DNA of 64,000 bases from Caprimulgus europaeus. Taxonomy: Eukaryota; Chordata; Aves; Caprimulgiformes; Caprimulgidae. The notes beneath the pieces are model-generated. The model searched no databases, was not told the DNA's origin, and saw nothing but the letters and a program-made list of their open reading frames with translations. Positions 1-9,841 of the stretch are shown in pieces. Position 1 is the stretch's first letter. Every line of letters begins with the position of its first letter. The translations under genes and the position numbers were made by a program. Location: assembly GCA_907165065.1 (NCBI GenBank), contig OU015539.1, forward strand, positions 62,001-126,000, given 5' to 3'.

Positions 1-1328
1 TTTCAAAACTTCTTTCATCCCTGAAGAGGTAAGCATAAAAAAATTCACCATTCACTGCAGCTAGGAAAGGATGAGTGTAAATATTTGAATACTCTTATTT
101 CCACATATCTTTCATGTGTCTCTAGAGGACCTACACCTGTATTTGTGACAGCAACAGAACAGATGTGAGCCCAGGTTTTGACAGCTATTCAGGACCACTG
201 TGTAACAAGAGCTGTCAAACCACAGTGCAGTGTGGTCCCAACTCCTGACAGCAGAGTAATAACCTAATAACCTAGTGGTTGTTTGGAAGAATAAGTCTTT
301 GCATATTGGGCAAATGCAAACATCAGCAGAAGCTTATCGCAGTTCCACAGTCTTGAGAGAGACCTTGGAAACAAACTGCATGTCATCAAGCAACAAAACA
401 TTCTTCAGAAGGAAGGTCCAACAGATGTTTGTCTACCTTTGTGGGAAAGCCCTGACTTTCTGGATGGAATATAACAGTATGAGGGAAGAATTCAGCTCTT
501 ACCTTTAACAGCTGCTTTATCTGTGCACCTGAAAAAATACAAAAGGCAAGCATAAGACACAGCTTCTATGGCATGGCAGCAGAAAAAAGAAACCGAATTA
601 TGTGGAGAATTAGCACTCATTCTCAACTGGGGACAGACCCATCGCCTTGTTCTCAAATCACAAGTTCCAACCCCTTATCCTAACATGGATTATTTCATCC
701 AGAGGAGGCTTAGGTGAACTAGAATAACACCGCAGCAGCAGCCCAGTCTTGCCCACAATAATGATGTCTGAAACAGAGGGACTTTGTCGTTAGAACAAGG
801 CAGATCAGTGGCGCTACCAAATGCTCCCAGCATACACGTGGCTAGCTCCCTACTCCAGAAATAAAGCAGCAGTGAGATGCAGTCACCCTCTCGGGGGAAA
901 ACAACTCTCGCCACCTCCTTCACCGAGACTTCTGGCACACAGAGCCGAGCCAAGCCGGGGACCGAGGTGCACCGGGGAAGGCGGCAGCAGCTCCCGAGGA
1001 CGCTGCGCAGCAGGAAGCTCGCACGGGAGGCGCTCACGGTTTCGCATGGAACCGAAGGCACGTCAGCTGCAAGAGGTAGGGCGGCCCAGGGCCGGCAGCA
1101 CACGGGACGCTGCCCTTCCTGAGAAGGGACCTGCGGGACCGGCCCCGGCTCGGAACAAAGCGGCGGAGGTGCGGGGCACCACGCGGCGGGAGGCGGGCCC
1201 CGGCACCACTCGCGCGCGACAGGGAAAGAGGCTGCTCGGCCGGCGCCGGCCGCCAGCCGCGCCCCCACCACCCCCGGCCCCGACTCCGCGGAGGGCGGCG
1301 ACCAAGCGCGGCGCCACAGGGCACTCAC
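1..1328 (-). other. ZFP91: ZFP91 intron 1 (non-coding)
   Basis: This is sequence downstream of the ZFP91 first exon on the minus strand. From 1 to about 850 it has ordinary AT/GC balance with no recognisable gene apart from the candidate micro-exon at 503-528. From about 880 it enters the CpG island that covers the ZFP91 promoter and first exon. Long open frames here on both strands are composition artefacts. Confidence 0.6.
503..528 (-). CDS. Candidate ZFP91 micro-exon (26 nt)
   Basis: On the minus strand a pyrimidine-rich acceptor (ATTTTTTCAG) is followed after 26 nt by a consensus donor (AAAG then GTAAGAG). Joined to the ZFP91 first coding exon it stays open and would add G-C-T-D-K-A-A-V-K, leaving phase 1. 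The T-D-K-x-x-K pattern loosely resembles the T-D-K-D-P-K stretch that follows the N-terminal basic region in mammalian ZFP91, but this is too short to prove homology. It could be a real small exon, a cryptic exon or chance. Confidence 0.3.
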
Positions 1329-1651
1329 CCGGACCGGGAGATCTTCTTGGCCGCAGGCGGCGTCTCGGTAGCGGGCTGCTCGGCGGCGGGCCGGGCCCCA
1401 GGGCTGCTCCGCCGGCGCCGGGGATACTCGGCCTTACGGCGGCGGGAGGCGGCGGCTCCCCCCGCGGCCGAGGCCCGGCCCCGCTCCCGGCCGCCCCTCA
1501 GCACTCGGCTACCGCCAGACTCCTCCCCCTGCTCAGCAGCGGGCGGTGGCGGACGGCGGCGACCCGAGGACGGCAGCCTCTCTGCCGGCGGCGGGCCCGG
1601 AGCGGGCGGCTGCTCCTCGGCGCCCCCCGGCTGCTCAGTGCCCGCCGGCAT
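1329..1651 (-). CDS. ZFP91: ZFP91 first coding exon (partial gene; rest lies left of the window)
   Basis: ZFP91 is a nuclear C2H2 zinc-finger protein with atypical E3 ubiquitin-ligase activity; it acts on NIK/MAP3K14 in non-canonical NF-kB signalling. Only the N-terminal exon is here: ATG at 1651 reading leftwards, 107 codons plus two bases, ending at a consensus donor (GTGAGT at 1328-1323). The basic blocks SRVLRGGRERGRA and SRRRKAEYPRRRRSSP are near-identical to the mammalian N terminus, which is why I name the gene. The first 45 residues are Pro/Ala/Glu-rich and differ from mammals. The zinc fingers are encoded beyond position 1. The exon lies in a CpG island, divergent from LPXN, as in human. 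No other ZFP91 exon is certain here; a 26-nt candidate is listed at 503-528. Confidence 0.9.
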
Positions 1652-2400
1652 CGGATCGGCTGCTGCGCGCGCCTTCCCCCGCCCGCCTCAGCCGCACCCA
1701 ATCACCGCCCGCCGCCCACCTTCACGCGGGGCCGCAAGACGCCCCGCCTCCTCGGAGCTCCCGCCAATCCACGGACGGGAGGCGAGGGACCGTCCCGCCC
1801 CCAGCCCCGCCTCCCTCTGCCGCGCAGTCCCCTCGGCGCCTTTCTCCGCCGCTCGCGCACCGCCCGGCCAATGGGCAGCCCAGCTGCCGCAGGGCCCGCC
1901 CCCCAGCTGCCGCACGGCCAACCAGCGGGCCGCTCCCCGCGCGCCCCGGCCGTACGCCACGCCGCGCAGGCGCTGCTGGGGCCACCGCGCTCGCTCTCCC
2001 GCTCCCCCCCCGGCCGGCCCCACCGCGGCTCCCGCCCGAGCGCAGCCCCCTTCGGCTGCCGCTCTGCTTGGCCGAGCTCGCCCGTCCACCGCGCGGCCGC
2101 CGCCCGGCCCTCGGCACTGCCGGGCTCCCTACCGCCGCCGCTGCCTGCGCCCCTCCGGCTGCCCCCGGGTCTCCTAACCCTGCGGGCGAGGCCTGGCAGG
2201 GGAAGCCGCTCGCACCCCGCCCCGCGCGGCCGCTCCCTGCCGCAGGGCTGCGGCGCCGCTCGCGGTCCCGGCGAGGCCTGGCGGCGGGGCCCGCTTTTGG
2301 CTGTCGCTTCTCCTTTAAGAAAAAAAAAAAAAAACTGCCCCGTCGGGCGGCGGGTGAAAGTCGGTGGCAAAATGGCGGCCGGCGTAGTGGGGGCGGGGCT
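1652..2400. promoter_or_regulatory. CpG-island promoter of ZFP91 with three CCAAT boxes
   Basis: Extremely GC- and CpG-rich DNA directly upstream of the ZFP91 start codon. CCAAT boxes on the plus strand lie at 1698-1702, 1764-1768 and 1868-1872, as expected for NF-Y. A 15-A run occupies 2320-2334, and an AAAATGGCGGCC element near 2369-2380 resembles a YY1 site. The island spans about 900-2720. Transcription start sites cannot be placed from sequence alone. Confidence 0.6.
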
Positions 2401-2718
2401 TGCGGCGGTCGCACCGCCTCCTTCCGCTCAGGTTCCGCGCATGCGCCCAGGCTGCCGGGAGATGTAGTTCCCGCCAGCGGCGGGACGGGCGCGGCCTGGC
2501 CGGAAGCGGCCGCGGGGCACGCTGGGAGCTGCGGGCTCAGCCGGGCGGAGCCGTCCTGCGCCGGACGTGCCCATGGCGGGGGCGGGGCTGCCCGGGGGCC
2601 CGGGCCGTGCCCCTGCGGTCGCGAGATCTCGGTGGCGGATGCGCACGGCCATGGCGTCCTGTGCCTGGGAGCGGGCCACAGCCCGGCCCGGCCTGGCCGT
2701 GACCTGCACCCTGAACAG
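2401..2718 (+). other. Possible orphan first exon with consensus donor
   Basis: The plus strand of the CpG island holds ATG codons at about 2639 and 2651 (encoding MASCAWERATARPGLAV...) and ends at a good donor, CTGAACAG then GTGAGC, at 2718/2719. It could be an alternative non-coding LPXN first exon or an lncRNA start. Joined to LPXN exon 2 the coding phase would not match, so it would not add an LPXN N terminus. No protein homology is recognised. Confidence 0.3.
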
Positions 2719-2877
2719 GTGAGCTACGGGCAGCGCAGGGGAAGCCCGCCCAGCACCGGCAGGAGCTGCGCTCCCGCGCCAGTAGCCAGGGCGCTGTCCC
2801 AGCACTACAGCCAGTGACCTGGCTGTGCCTTCCAGCAGAGCCTGGGAGAACGGCTGTGATGAAGGACCCGCCTGCTG

Positions 2878-3839
2878 TTGTCGTCTCCAAAAACTGAGTT
2901 ACCTCCCCAAAGCAAAGCTTTCACGTTACCTGACAACACGTTTTCTGCAGAAGCAGCACTGTCACATAAGTACCAACCAGAACCCAAAAGCTTTAAGCCT
3001 GTGAACACTGAAGCCACCACCTTCAAGCAGCTTTGTGTCCCAGTCTCCACTCCATCCCCTCCTCCCAGAGCAGAACTGCAGTCTGGGGAGTTTCAGTGGC
3101 CGGGTCTGCTCTCAGACCTGGCCAGATCCATCCTCCTAATTGCTGAGGCTGCCATAAGACCCAGAGAGCTGCCTCCAGAACTTGCAGCAGATCCCTTGGT
3201 GACCTCCAGTGCAGCCAGGATGCTTTTGGAACCAAGGGTGTCCTACAGATCTCAAGAGCAGTCTCTGTCACTGGGTGAAGCAGTTACCTCAAGTCAAATG
3301 CTCCCTCTGCCAGTGGTCTCAGTACAGCTGCTATCCACCCCCCACCCTGTGACAGTGTCCCCTCACTCCCCTGGCCAACAGTGGGTGGTGACTCCTCCAG
3401 CTGGAAGCCGGGTGTTGCTTTGGGGGGTGAGGGTTGTTGCTATGATTCTGGAAAACATGATTTGGCTGATCTTACCTACCATTTTAGAACAGAAGAACAA
3501 GAGGGTAATAATTCCACATTATCAAATCCATCTTTCTCTCAGTTCTTGAAAAGATTGGCTAAACTGGTTGGATTTCATTTAGTCCCATTCCGGGACTCAA
3601 CAGGGAGTCTCAGTGATCGGTATCTGGATAGAAAGCCCTCCCGCAATAGAGTTGCCATGCCCTTGCATCCTATCTTGGACAAGCTGGTAAAGAAAGTATG
3701 GCACACACCCCCACCATTCCTCCTGTGCCAAAGGAAACTGAGAAAACACCTCCTCCCTGAGAATGCAGTCGGTTACGTCTCTCAACAATTGAAATCTCCC
3801 TCTCTCTTCTCAAGGAAAGAAGAGCAAGGATTTAAGTAA
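2878..3839 (+). pseudogene. Unidentified coding-like ORF pair, possibly retroelement-derived (LAP2-alpha/gag-like)
   Basis: Two overlapping plus-strand frames (2878-3549, 223 codons; 3381-3839, 152 codons) lie between ZFP91 and LPXN in moderate-GC sequence unlike the flanking CpG island. The second has a protein-like pattern: SQFLKRLAKLVG, then VAMPLHPILDKLVKKVWHTP, then a Lys/Arg-rich tail. The order 'short amphipathic helix, then PLHPxL...VW..P' recalls the C-terminal LAP2-alpha-like modules found in sauropsid retroelement ORFs. I cannot confirm this and see no LTRs, polymerase or zinc knuckle. Reading would need a frame change near 3400-3550, so if it is a gene remnant it is broken. It could also be chance open frame. 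Confidence 0.3.
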
Positions 3840-5452
3840 CATCTCCTACTGCTGTTTGTATTGTAAGTGCGTGAAAATATTCTTTCTCTCCCAAAGGACT
3901 TGTCTAGCTGGAAAACCGATTGACATCACTTTCCAAACCAACTGTTCTGCTGCAGCTAACCCATACTCTGCATTTATTCTTAGATCAATTTTATTTCAAA
4001 CTAGAAAGTCTTGATGTGGGAAGTTATTCTCAAGTTGCTGTTGTGATATATTTCTCCCTTGTAGGCAAGGTCTGGTGTCTCTTGGTTGTAGTTAAAATAG
4101 GTTGGCTAAACCACTGCATGGAAATGCAGCTCCAATCAGGACACAGCTCAGCATTTGCATCTTTTGGGCTTGTGTTTTATAATGGGAATTTTTATAATAC
4201 AAAGTTACAGCTCCAGATACTTGTTTACACCAGGACTGACGTTATCACCGGAGAGGGAGAGCAAATCACCGAGAAGTCTAAAAATAACCTGAAACCTTCC
4301 GCAGACAGGAAGGTTCTGTTACTTGCAGAAAGGGAAGTGTCTGACGCAATGATCCTGTGTCAAAGTAGCCAAAAGGGAGCGATACAAGCAGTGCCTCCTC
4401 TTGCCTTTTGGTTAGCTCAGTGTTGCTTGTCCCAAAATGTATCATGGGACTCACAGTATAGCATCGGCTTTTCCTGAGACGTGCCCTGCTAGGTGTCCCT
4501 ACTGTAAGCACATAACAAAAGAGCTGTCACCAACATGGAGCATCAGTGACTGAGTAAACCTTGGTGTGACAGCGTGGTACAAAAGGGCTTAATTCAACCC
4601 TGTTCCACCCTGATGGAGCAGATGGGATCAGCCATGTGTGGGAATGGGTGGCCAAGACTGCATCAGCTTGACCTGTGCAGCAAACATTAATTGCTCAGCT
4701 GTGCAGAAAGCTGCAGCTCCCACTGTGTGGGATTTTACTGGACCCATGGAGAGGATGGGAAACTCCTAAGTGGCCTAAAGCATCAGCACAGGGAGAGCAC
4801 AGCACAGCCACCAGCTTTGGCAGTGCCACTGCCACCTGCACTGCGGCAGCGAGCGAAGTCCTTGTGCTCACACTGGCTCTAAGTGACACAAAGGGATTAT
4901 GCCCTTACCTGGAGATACAAGACGAGGCTCCAATCCCCTGCAGAAGGCGAGGCTGTGTTGGAGCATGCTGGCCCTGTGGCAGGTCCTGTGCCTGCCTCAA
5001 TCACACCATCACAGATGCACGTCCAGTCTGCGCAGGGATGCCATCCCTCGTCATGTGCAGCCAGTGGCTTCTGGAAAAGGCCTGGGTCTGCAGGACATAC
5101 ATGCCCCACCTTCCAGCCAAGAAGCCCAAGGAGCTCGGATGTTTTTATGAGCCAGGAGCTCCCTGAACAACCTGCTGACCAGTTTCTTCCTTCTCCAGCC
5201 CCAACCCAGGGCTGCACTTAGCTCCCCTTGCCACAGCCTCTGCCTCCGCTTTCTGCCTGCTGCCTGTTCACACGTGGTTCAAAGCACACAACCCACAAGG
5301 GAAAAACCCCCAAGTGACAAACCCCAGCCCTGAGGTGGGGGCGGAAGCAAGGCTGGAGCGGAACTGAGAGTCTGCACAGCCTGGCCTGCCAGCTCGCCGC
5401 CCTGCGGGCGCTGCCCCAGACCCCGGCCACCAGGACCCCACGCTGAGGCAGG
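3840..5452. other. Intergenic and LPXN upstream region without recognised gene
   Basis: Moderate-GC sequence with open frames of up to 185 codons (3920-4477) that show no family pattern. GC rises from about 5200 towards the LPXN first exon. The roughly 150 bases before the ATG at 5453 are probably LPXN 5' UTR and promoter. No TATA box is evident. Confidence 0.5.
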
Positions 5453-8400
5453 ATGGAGGATTTAGGTAAGCTGGACCCTTCCAGAGCCAGTCCCATACCC
5501 AGACTTGGTGCAGGGTTGTGCCTGCAGCAGCTCGAGGGAGCCTTGTTCTTCTGCTACCTCAGGGTCAGGTGAGGATGCTGCAGGGGGGGGCAGCAATGGA
5601 GCTGCACTCTCGACCATGCTTCCCCCCCATCTCAGGGTACGAAGGTGGCCCAGGTGGACAGTGAATGCTTGGCTGAAAATGGAGCGTGCTTGAAGGCAGG
5701 AAATGGGCTGTGGCAGTGATGCAAGCCTGGTTGCGCACAACGGGTCTGAGCAGACCAAGGGTGCAGCACAACACCCAAGGGTGCTGGGAGACAGCCCTGG
5801 CCCAGGGTGGTGAGATGGGGTCAGAGAAGCAGCCATGCTGTAGGGGGGCACCCCCTCCATTTCCTCACACGAGGGCAGCGAGATAGAATCATTGAATGTT
5901 GTGAGCTGGAAGGGACCCACAAGGATCATCCAGTCCAACTCCTGTTCCTGCACAAGACAATCCCAAGATTCAGACCATGTGTCCGAGGGCCTTGGTACTG
6001 AGGGATGGCTAAGGAGGTGAAGTAAAAGTGGAAAGAGAAAGTGCTTTGCCCTTCCTGTGGGAAGCACCGCTCTGGGGGTGCAGAAAGCACCGAGACTGAG
6101 CTCTCCGGTGCTAGGGCTTGTGCTAGGCTTAATTTAAGGGCTGGTGTGTGGGGGAAACAGGGCCCCTGTTGCCAGCAGTCCCCCACACTGCAGGAAGGCT
6201 GCGCAGTGTGATGAGCGTATCCTGCAGTGGGGATCGGGTCTGGGTGAGGGTGCTCAGGGCCACCAGCCTTGGCACCTCGCTGACAGAAGCTGCTGTGACA
6301 CTACGTTTGCTCCTGAGATTTCAGGAGTAGCACAAGACTGCTTTGAGGAGATGCACAGGCAGGAAGGGCAGCCAGTGGCTGTGATGCCCAACCCAGGTCT
6401 CTCTGTGCAGATGCTTTGCTGGCAGAACTGGAGCAGAGCTCCCGCCCGGCCTCCAAGGACCACGCGCTGCCGGCACCGAGCTCCTGCAAAAAGGATTTGG
6501 GCACAGCTGGGCCCCCAGCCCCCCGTGGCCCTGAGCCGCTTGCCTCAGTGGCCCTGAAGGTAACGCCTCAACATGATGGGTTGAGTGGCTGAGACCCTGC
6601 TCACCTCATGACAGAGGTGGTGGTGCCAGGCAGGCACTGATAGGTGCCAGGGGAGCATCTTGCAGGCTCGGCCACCATGGTTTGTCCTTACAGGTGCAGG
6701 TACCGCCTCAGGCTCAGCCTCCAGGAAGGGCTCTGGAGACAGTGTACAGGTAAAACAAGTCTATAGGAGGATAAGGTCATTTGGGGATACTCTTTCCATC
6801 GCTTGGATGTAACCTCTGGGGTCACCTGGCCTCCTGCACGTCCCCCACAAAAAACAGGTCCTTCTGTGAGCTGGAGGTTGCATCCTTCATCCCTGCAGCA
6901 CTGCTGGGGTGAGGGCTGGGCTTCCAGCAGCCATGTGGCCACCCCCCACCAGCATGTCCCCAGAAGGCTCCCCTGTCCCCTTCTGTGGGTATAGGGCAGC
7001 ATCTTGCAGGGCTGGAGGGTTCTCAGTCCTGGGTACCCTCTGGCCTTGAGGTGGAAACCACAGTATCCTTCACTATACTGTGCCCAGCAGCCCCACACCG
7101 GTCCCACAGCTGCTGCTCCCATTGCCACCACCCACAGCAGCTGCCCAGCAGCTGGACGATCTCCTGGCTGACCTGGGCCACATGCAGAGCAAGGTGAGCC
7201 TTGTCCCTCAGGGAAAGGAGGTTGGGGGCCTGGCCCTCACCCAGCCCTCACCATCCATCCTCCTTCCTGGCAGCTAGGGGCTGCGAGACAGGAAGCCAGA
7301 GTGCCAGAGGAGCTCTCGCCCTCACTGGATAACATGCTGGGCAGCCTCACTCGGGACCTCCAGGAGCTGGGCATCACAGCCGCTCCCGCTGGCATCTGCG
7401 CTGCCTGCTGCAAGCCTATTGCCAGCAAGGTGAGCCCTCATGCCCCCATCCTATTGCCCCTCTGCCCTTGCCTCACAGCATCCTCTGGAATTGCTCTCAC
7501 TGTCCCCTGACTCCTTACAGGTGCTCACAGCCCTGGGCAAAACCTGGCACCCCGAGCACTTCACCTGCACCCAGTGCGGGCAGGAGCTGGGCGGCCAGCC
7601 CTTCTTTGAGCGGGGTGGGCAAGCATACTGTGAGGAAGACTACCACCAAGCCTTCTCCCCCCGCTGTGCCTACTGTGCTGGCCCCATCCGTGAGGTAAGA
7701 CCCCTGGCCTCCCACATCACCCCTACCACCACCAGCCACCTCACCTTACCTCACTTCACCTCTTCCAGCAGAAAGTCCTCACGGCCCTGGACCAGACGTG
7801 GCACCCCGAGCACTTCTTCTGTGCATGCTGTGGGAAGGTGTTCGGAGATGACGGTCAGTCCCAGGGGACAAGTGTGGGGGCCCTTGCCCCCACTCTGGGT
7901 ATTCCCTCCCCCCATTGCCCTACCCTTGCGCCCATTGCCCCATCTGACACTTCCCCATGGCCTTTCCGTTGCTTCCCATCCTGGGAACCCCTATGGCCAG
8001 CCGCTACTGGCAGCATTGCCCCAGGGGGAGCCCATCCCAATACCCTCCCCACAGGTTTCCACGAGCGGGGTGGGAAGCCATACTGCCGCCAGGACTTCCT
8101 GGCCATGTTTGCCCTAAAATGCCAGGGCTGCCAGCACCCCGTGACAGACAATTACCTGTCGGCCCTGCAGGGCACCTGGCACCCGGAGTGCTTCGTGTGC
8201 GCGGTGAGTGCGTGGCGGGACGGCGGGGATGCAGGGGTGAGCGTGTCCCTGAGGCCGTGCCAGCCTTCCCTGTCTCCTTCCTCTCAGGAGTGCCTGAGCA
8301 GCTTCCCCAGTGGCTCCTTCTTCGAGCTGGAGGGTCGGCCCTACTGCGAGCTGCACTTCCACCAGCGTCAGGGCAGCATCTGCCATGGCTGCGGCCGCCC

Positions 8401-8554
8401 TGTGACTGGCCGCTGTGTCACAGCCGCAGGGCGCAGGTACCACCCTGAGCACTTCATCTGCGCCTACTGCCTGGGCCAGCTGCAGAAAGGCACCTTCCGT
8501 GAGCGCGGCAACAAGATGTACTGCCAGCCTTGCCATGACAAGCTCTTCCTCTGA
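5453..8554 (+). CDS. LPXN: LPXN, leupaxin: paxillin-family LIM adaptor (complete)
   Basis: Leupaxin is a focal-adhesion adaptor of the paxillin family that binds PYK2/FAK and PTP-PEST and shuttles to the nucleus as a co-activator. Nine coding exons join in phase: 5453-5465, 6411-6559, 6694-6749, 7088-7193, 7274-7429, 7521-7694, 7772-7853, 8055-8203, 8288-8554, giving 383 residues (human 386). LD motifs lie at about residues 3-14 ([13 protein letters not shown]), 95-105 ([13 protein letters not shown]) and 125-133 (SLDNMLGSL). Four LIM zinc domains follow at about 150-200, 209-259, 268-318 and 327-378 with all expected Cys/His ligands. Exon 7 has a tandem acceptor (CAGCAG), so one Gln may be optionally included; exon 4 has a similar choice (7088 or 7091). 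Length, the short linker and ZFP91 next door favour LPXN over HIC-5 (TGFB1I1). The start codon has A at -3 and G at +4. Confidence 0.93.
5882..5995 (-). mobile_element. CR1 LINE 3'-end fragment in LPXN intron 1
   Basis: The plus strand reads AGAATCATTGAATG... GGAAGGGACC... GATCATCCAGTCCAACTCC, the reverse complement of the diagnostic 3' tail of avian CR1 retrotransposons. It is old and truncated with no ORF. It supports an avian source. Confidence 0.8.
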
Positions 8555-8587
8555 CCCCCAGCATGCAGCCACCCTCCCTGCCTGGCT

Positions 8588-8832
8588 GGATGTCCCTGGT
8601 ATGGTCTCCACCATCAACATCCCTAGCATCATCTCTACTGAGCCAAACATACCTTGTATTGTCCCAGTCATCAATGGCCCTGGCACTGGTCCTGCTGAGC
8701 CAAACGTCCCCAGCACTGTCTCTACAATGTCAGGCATCCCAGGCATTATTCCTGTCCCCCTTCCCCCCCAAGACATTCCTGGCATTGTCTCTGCCAAGCC
8801 ACACATTCTGGGCATTGTCCCCTCCACCTGGA
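8588..8832 (+). repeat. Degenerate minisatellite of about 30 nt in the LPXN 3' UTR
   Basis: About seven to eight imperfect copies of a unit of roughly 30 nt follow the LPXN stop codon, with cores such as 'atccctggcattgtctct' and 'gagccaaac'. Translated in one frame it gives repeated IPGIVS-like decapeptides, but the frame is not LPXN's. Copies differ at many sites, so the array is old. Confidence 0.6.
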
Positions 8833-8834
8833 GT

Positions 8835-8840
8835 AATAAA
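8835..8840 (+). terminator. LPXN: LPXN poly(A) signal AATAAA
   Basis: A canonical AATAAA lies 281 bases after the LPXN stop codon, just beyond the 3' UTR minisatellite. It predicts cleavage at about 8850-8870. Confidence 0.75.
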
Positions 8841-8870
8841 ACACCTGGCTCTGCTTTTGTTCCACTTGCT

Positions 8871-9815
8871 CAAGGCTTTGGGGACAAGGGTGCAAGGCAA
8901 GGCTGGAGCTCCCCACCACCCACCGGTGCACTGGGTCCCCATCTCCCAGGGCACTGCAAGCCGGGGGTGACTGCCCCAGCTGCCTTTCCCCCGTAACTCA
9001 GAGGAGAGCAGCCCAAGCCTCCCTGGGGGAGCCGTTCAAACTCCAGCTGTGCTGCACTGTGCATGAAATCAGCACCACCCCAGCCCTGGGTCACTGCAGA
9101 CCCGTGTTCTACTACTACAGGGCAGAGAGCTGCTCCACACACCAGTGAAATCTTTCCAACAGCAATGCAGCTTCAGTAAAAAGCTGGTGTGAAGCAGAAG
9201 CCAGATGCTTCCAAAGAGGCATTTCCACAGATTTACAGAATTTCATTCTACATTTATTTTTCACCCACACACGTGGGTGAAAGCAAAGTGAGTTAACGTA
9301 GTGTTTTAGCCAAGCTTCAGTATTCCCCAGGAAGTGATGAGCATGTTTGCAGCCTAGCCCTGCTCTGCAGTGGCAGCCCTTGCTCCAGAGGGCTCCTCCA
9401 GCCAGCTTGTTTAAAGATGCACTCAGCACTAGAGAAATTATGGTATTTCTTCACTTGTGCAAAGCCTACCAGCCACCAGAGGAGAGAGAAAATTCAGGGA
9501 AAGGCTTCCCAGCAGGAGGTCCCAATGCTCTGGGGAGTAGGAGGGCTCTCAGCTACCTAGTGAGCACCGACAAGCACCCTGCAAAAATCGTTCGGAGCTC
9601 AGTATAAAGCACTTTTGGTGCTTTTTATTTCTCCTATTTTTTGCTAGAAAGAAGAAACATCACTCCAACCAAAGAAAGAGTTTGTCCCAAAGTGGCACCT
9701 TCCAGAGCCACACCCAGCCAAGCAATGCTCAGGAGCACAGCCCTGCCCCTGGAAAAGTCCATGGTCCCAACAGCAAAGCTAGGAAGGCCAACGTGGCAGC
9801 CTCAGGTGGAAGGCA
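8871..9815. other. Short intergenic gap between LPXN and CTNND1 3' ends
   Basis: About 1 kb separates the convergent 3' ends of LPXN and CTNND1. No gene is recognised. Minus-strand AATAAA motifs at 9624-9629 and 9253-9258 could be more distal CTNND1 poly(A) sites. In human this interval holds an olfactory-receptor cluster; none is here. Confidence 0.6.
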
Positions 9816-9835
9816 CATAGACGCACTTTAAAAAC

Positions 9836-9841
9836 TTTATT
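9836..9841 (-). terminator. CTNND1: Probable CTNND1 poly(A) signal
   Basis: AATAAA on the minus strand lies about 1.8 kb beyond the CTNND1 stop codon in an AT-rich patch (9828-9870). Alternative AATAAA motifs are further downstream at 9624-9629 and 9253-9258. This gives a 3' UTR of about 1.8-2.4 kb. Confidence 0.5.

Noticed and set aside
821-2467. 548-codon plus-strand open frame, with several other long frames on both strands
   Set aside because: It lies in a CpG island where stop codons are rare, has Pro/Arg/Ala-only composition with no domain, and runs antisense to the ZFP91 first exon.
3920-4477. 185-codon plus-strand ORF near LPXN
   Set aside because: No domain-like pattern and no splice or promoter context; treated as chance.
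5453-8554. Alternative naming as TGFB1I1 (HIC-5) or paxillin
   Set aside because: The short linker (383 residues total) and the ZFP91 neighbour fit leupaxin; HIC-5 and paxillin are longer with more LD motifs.
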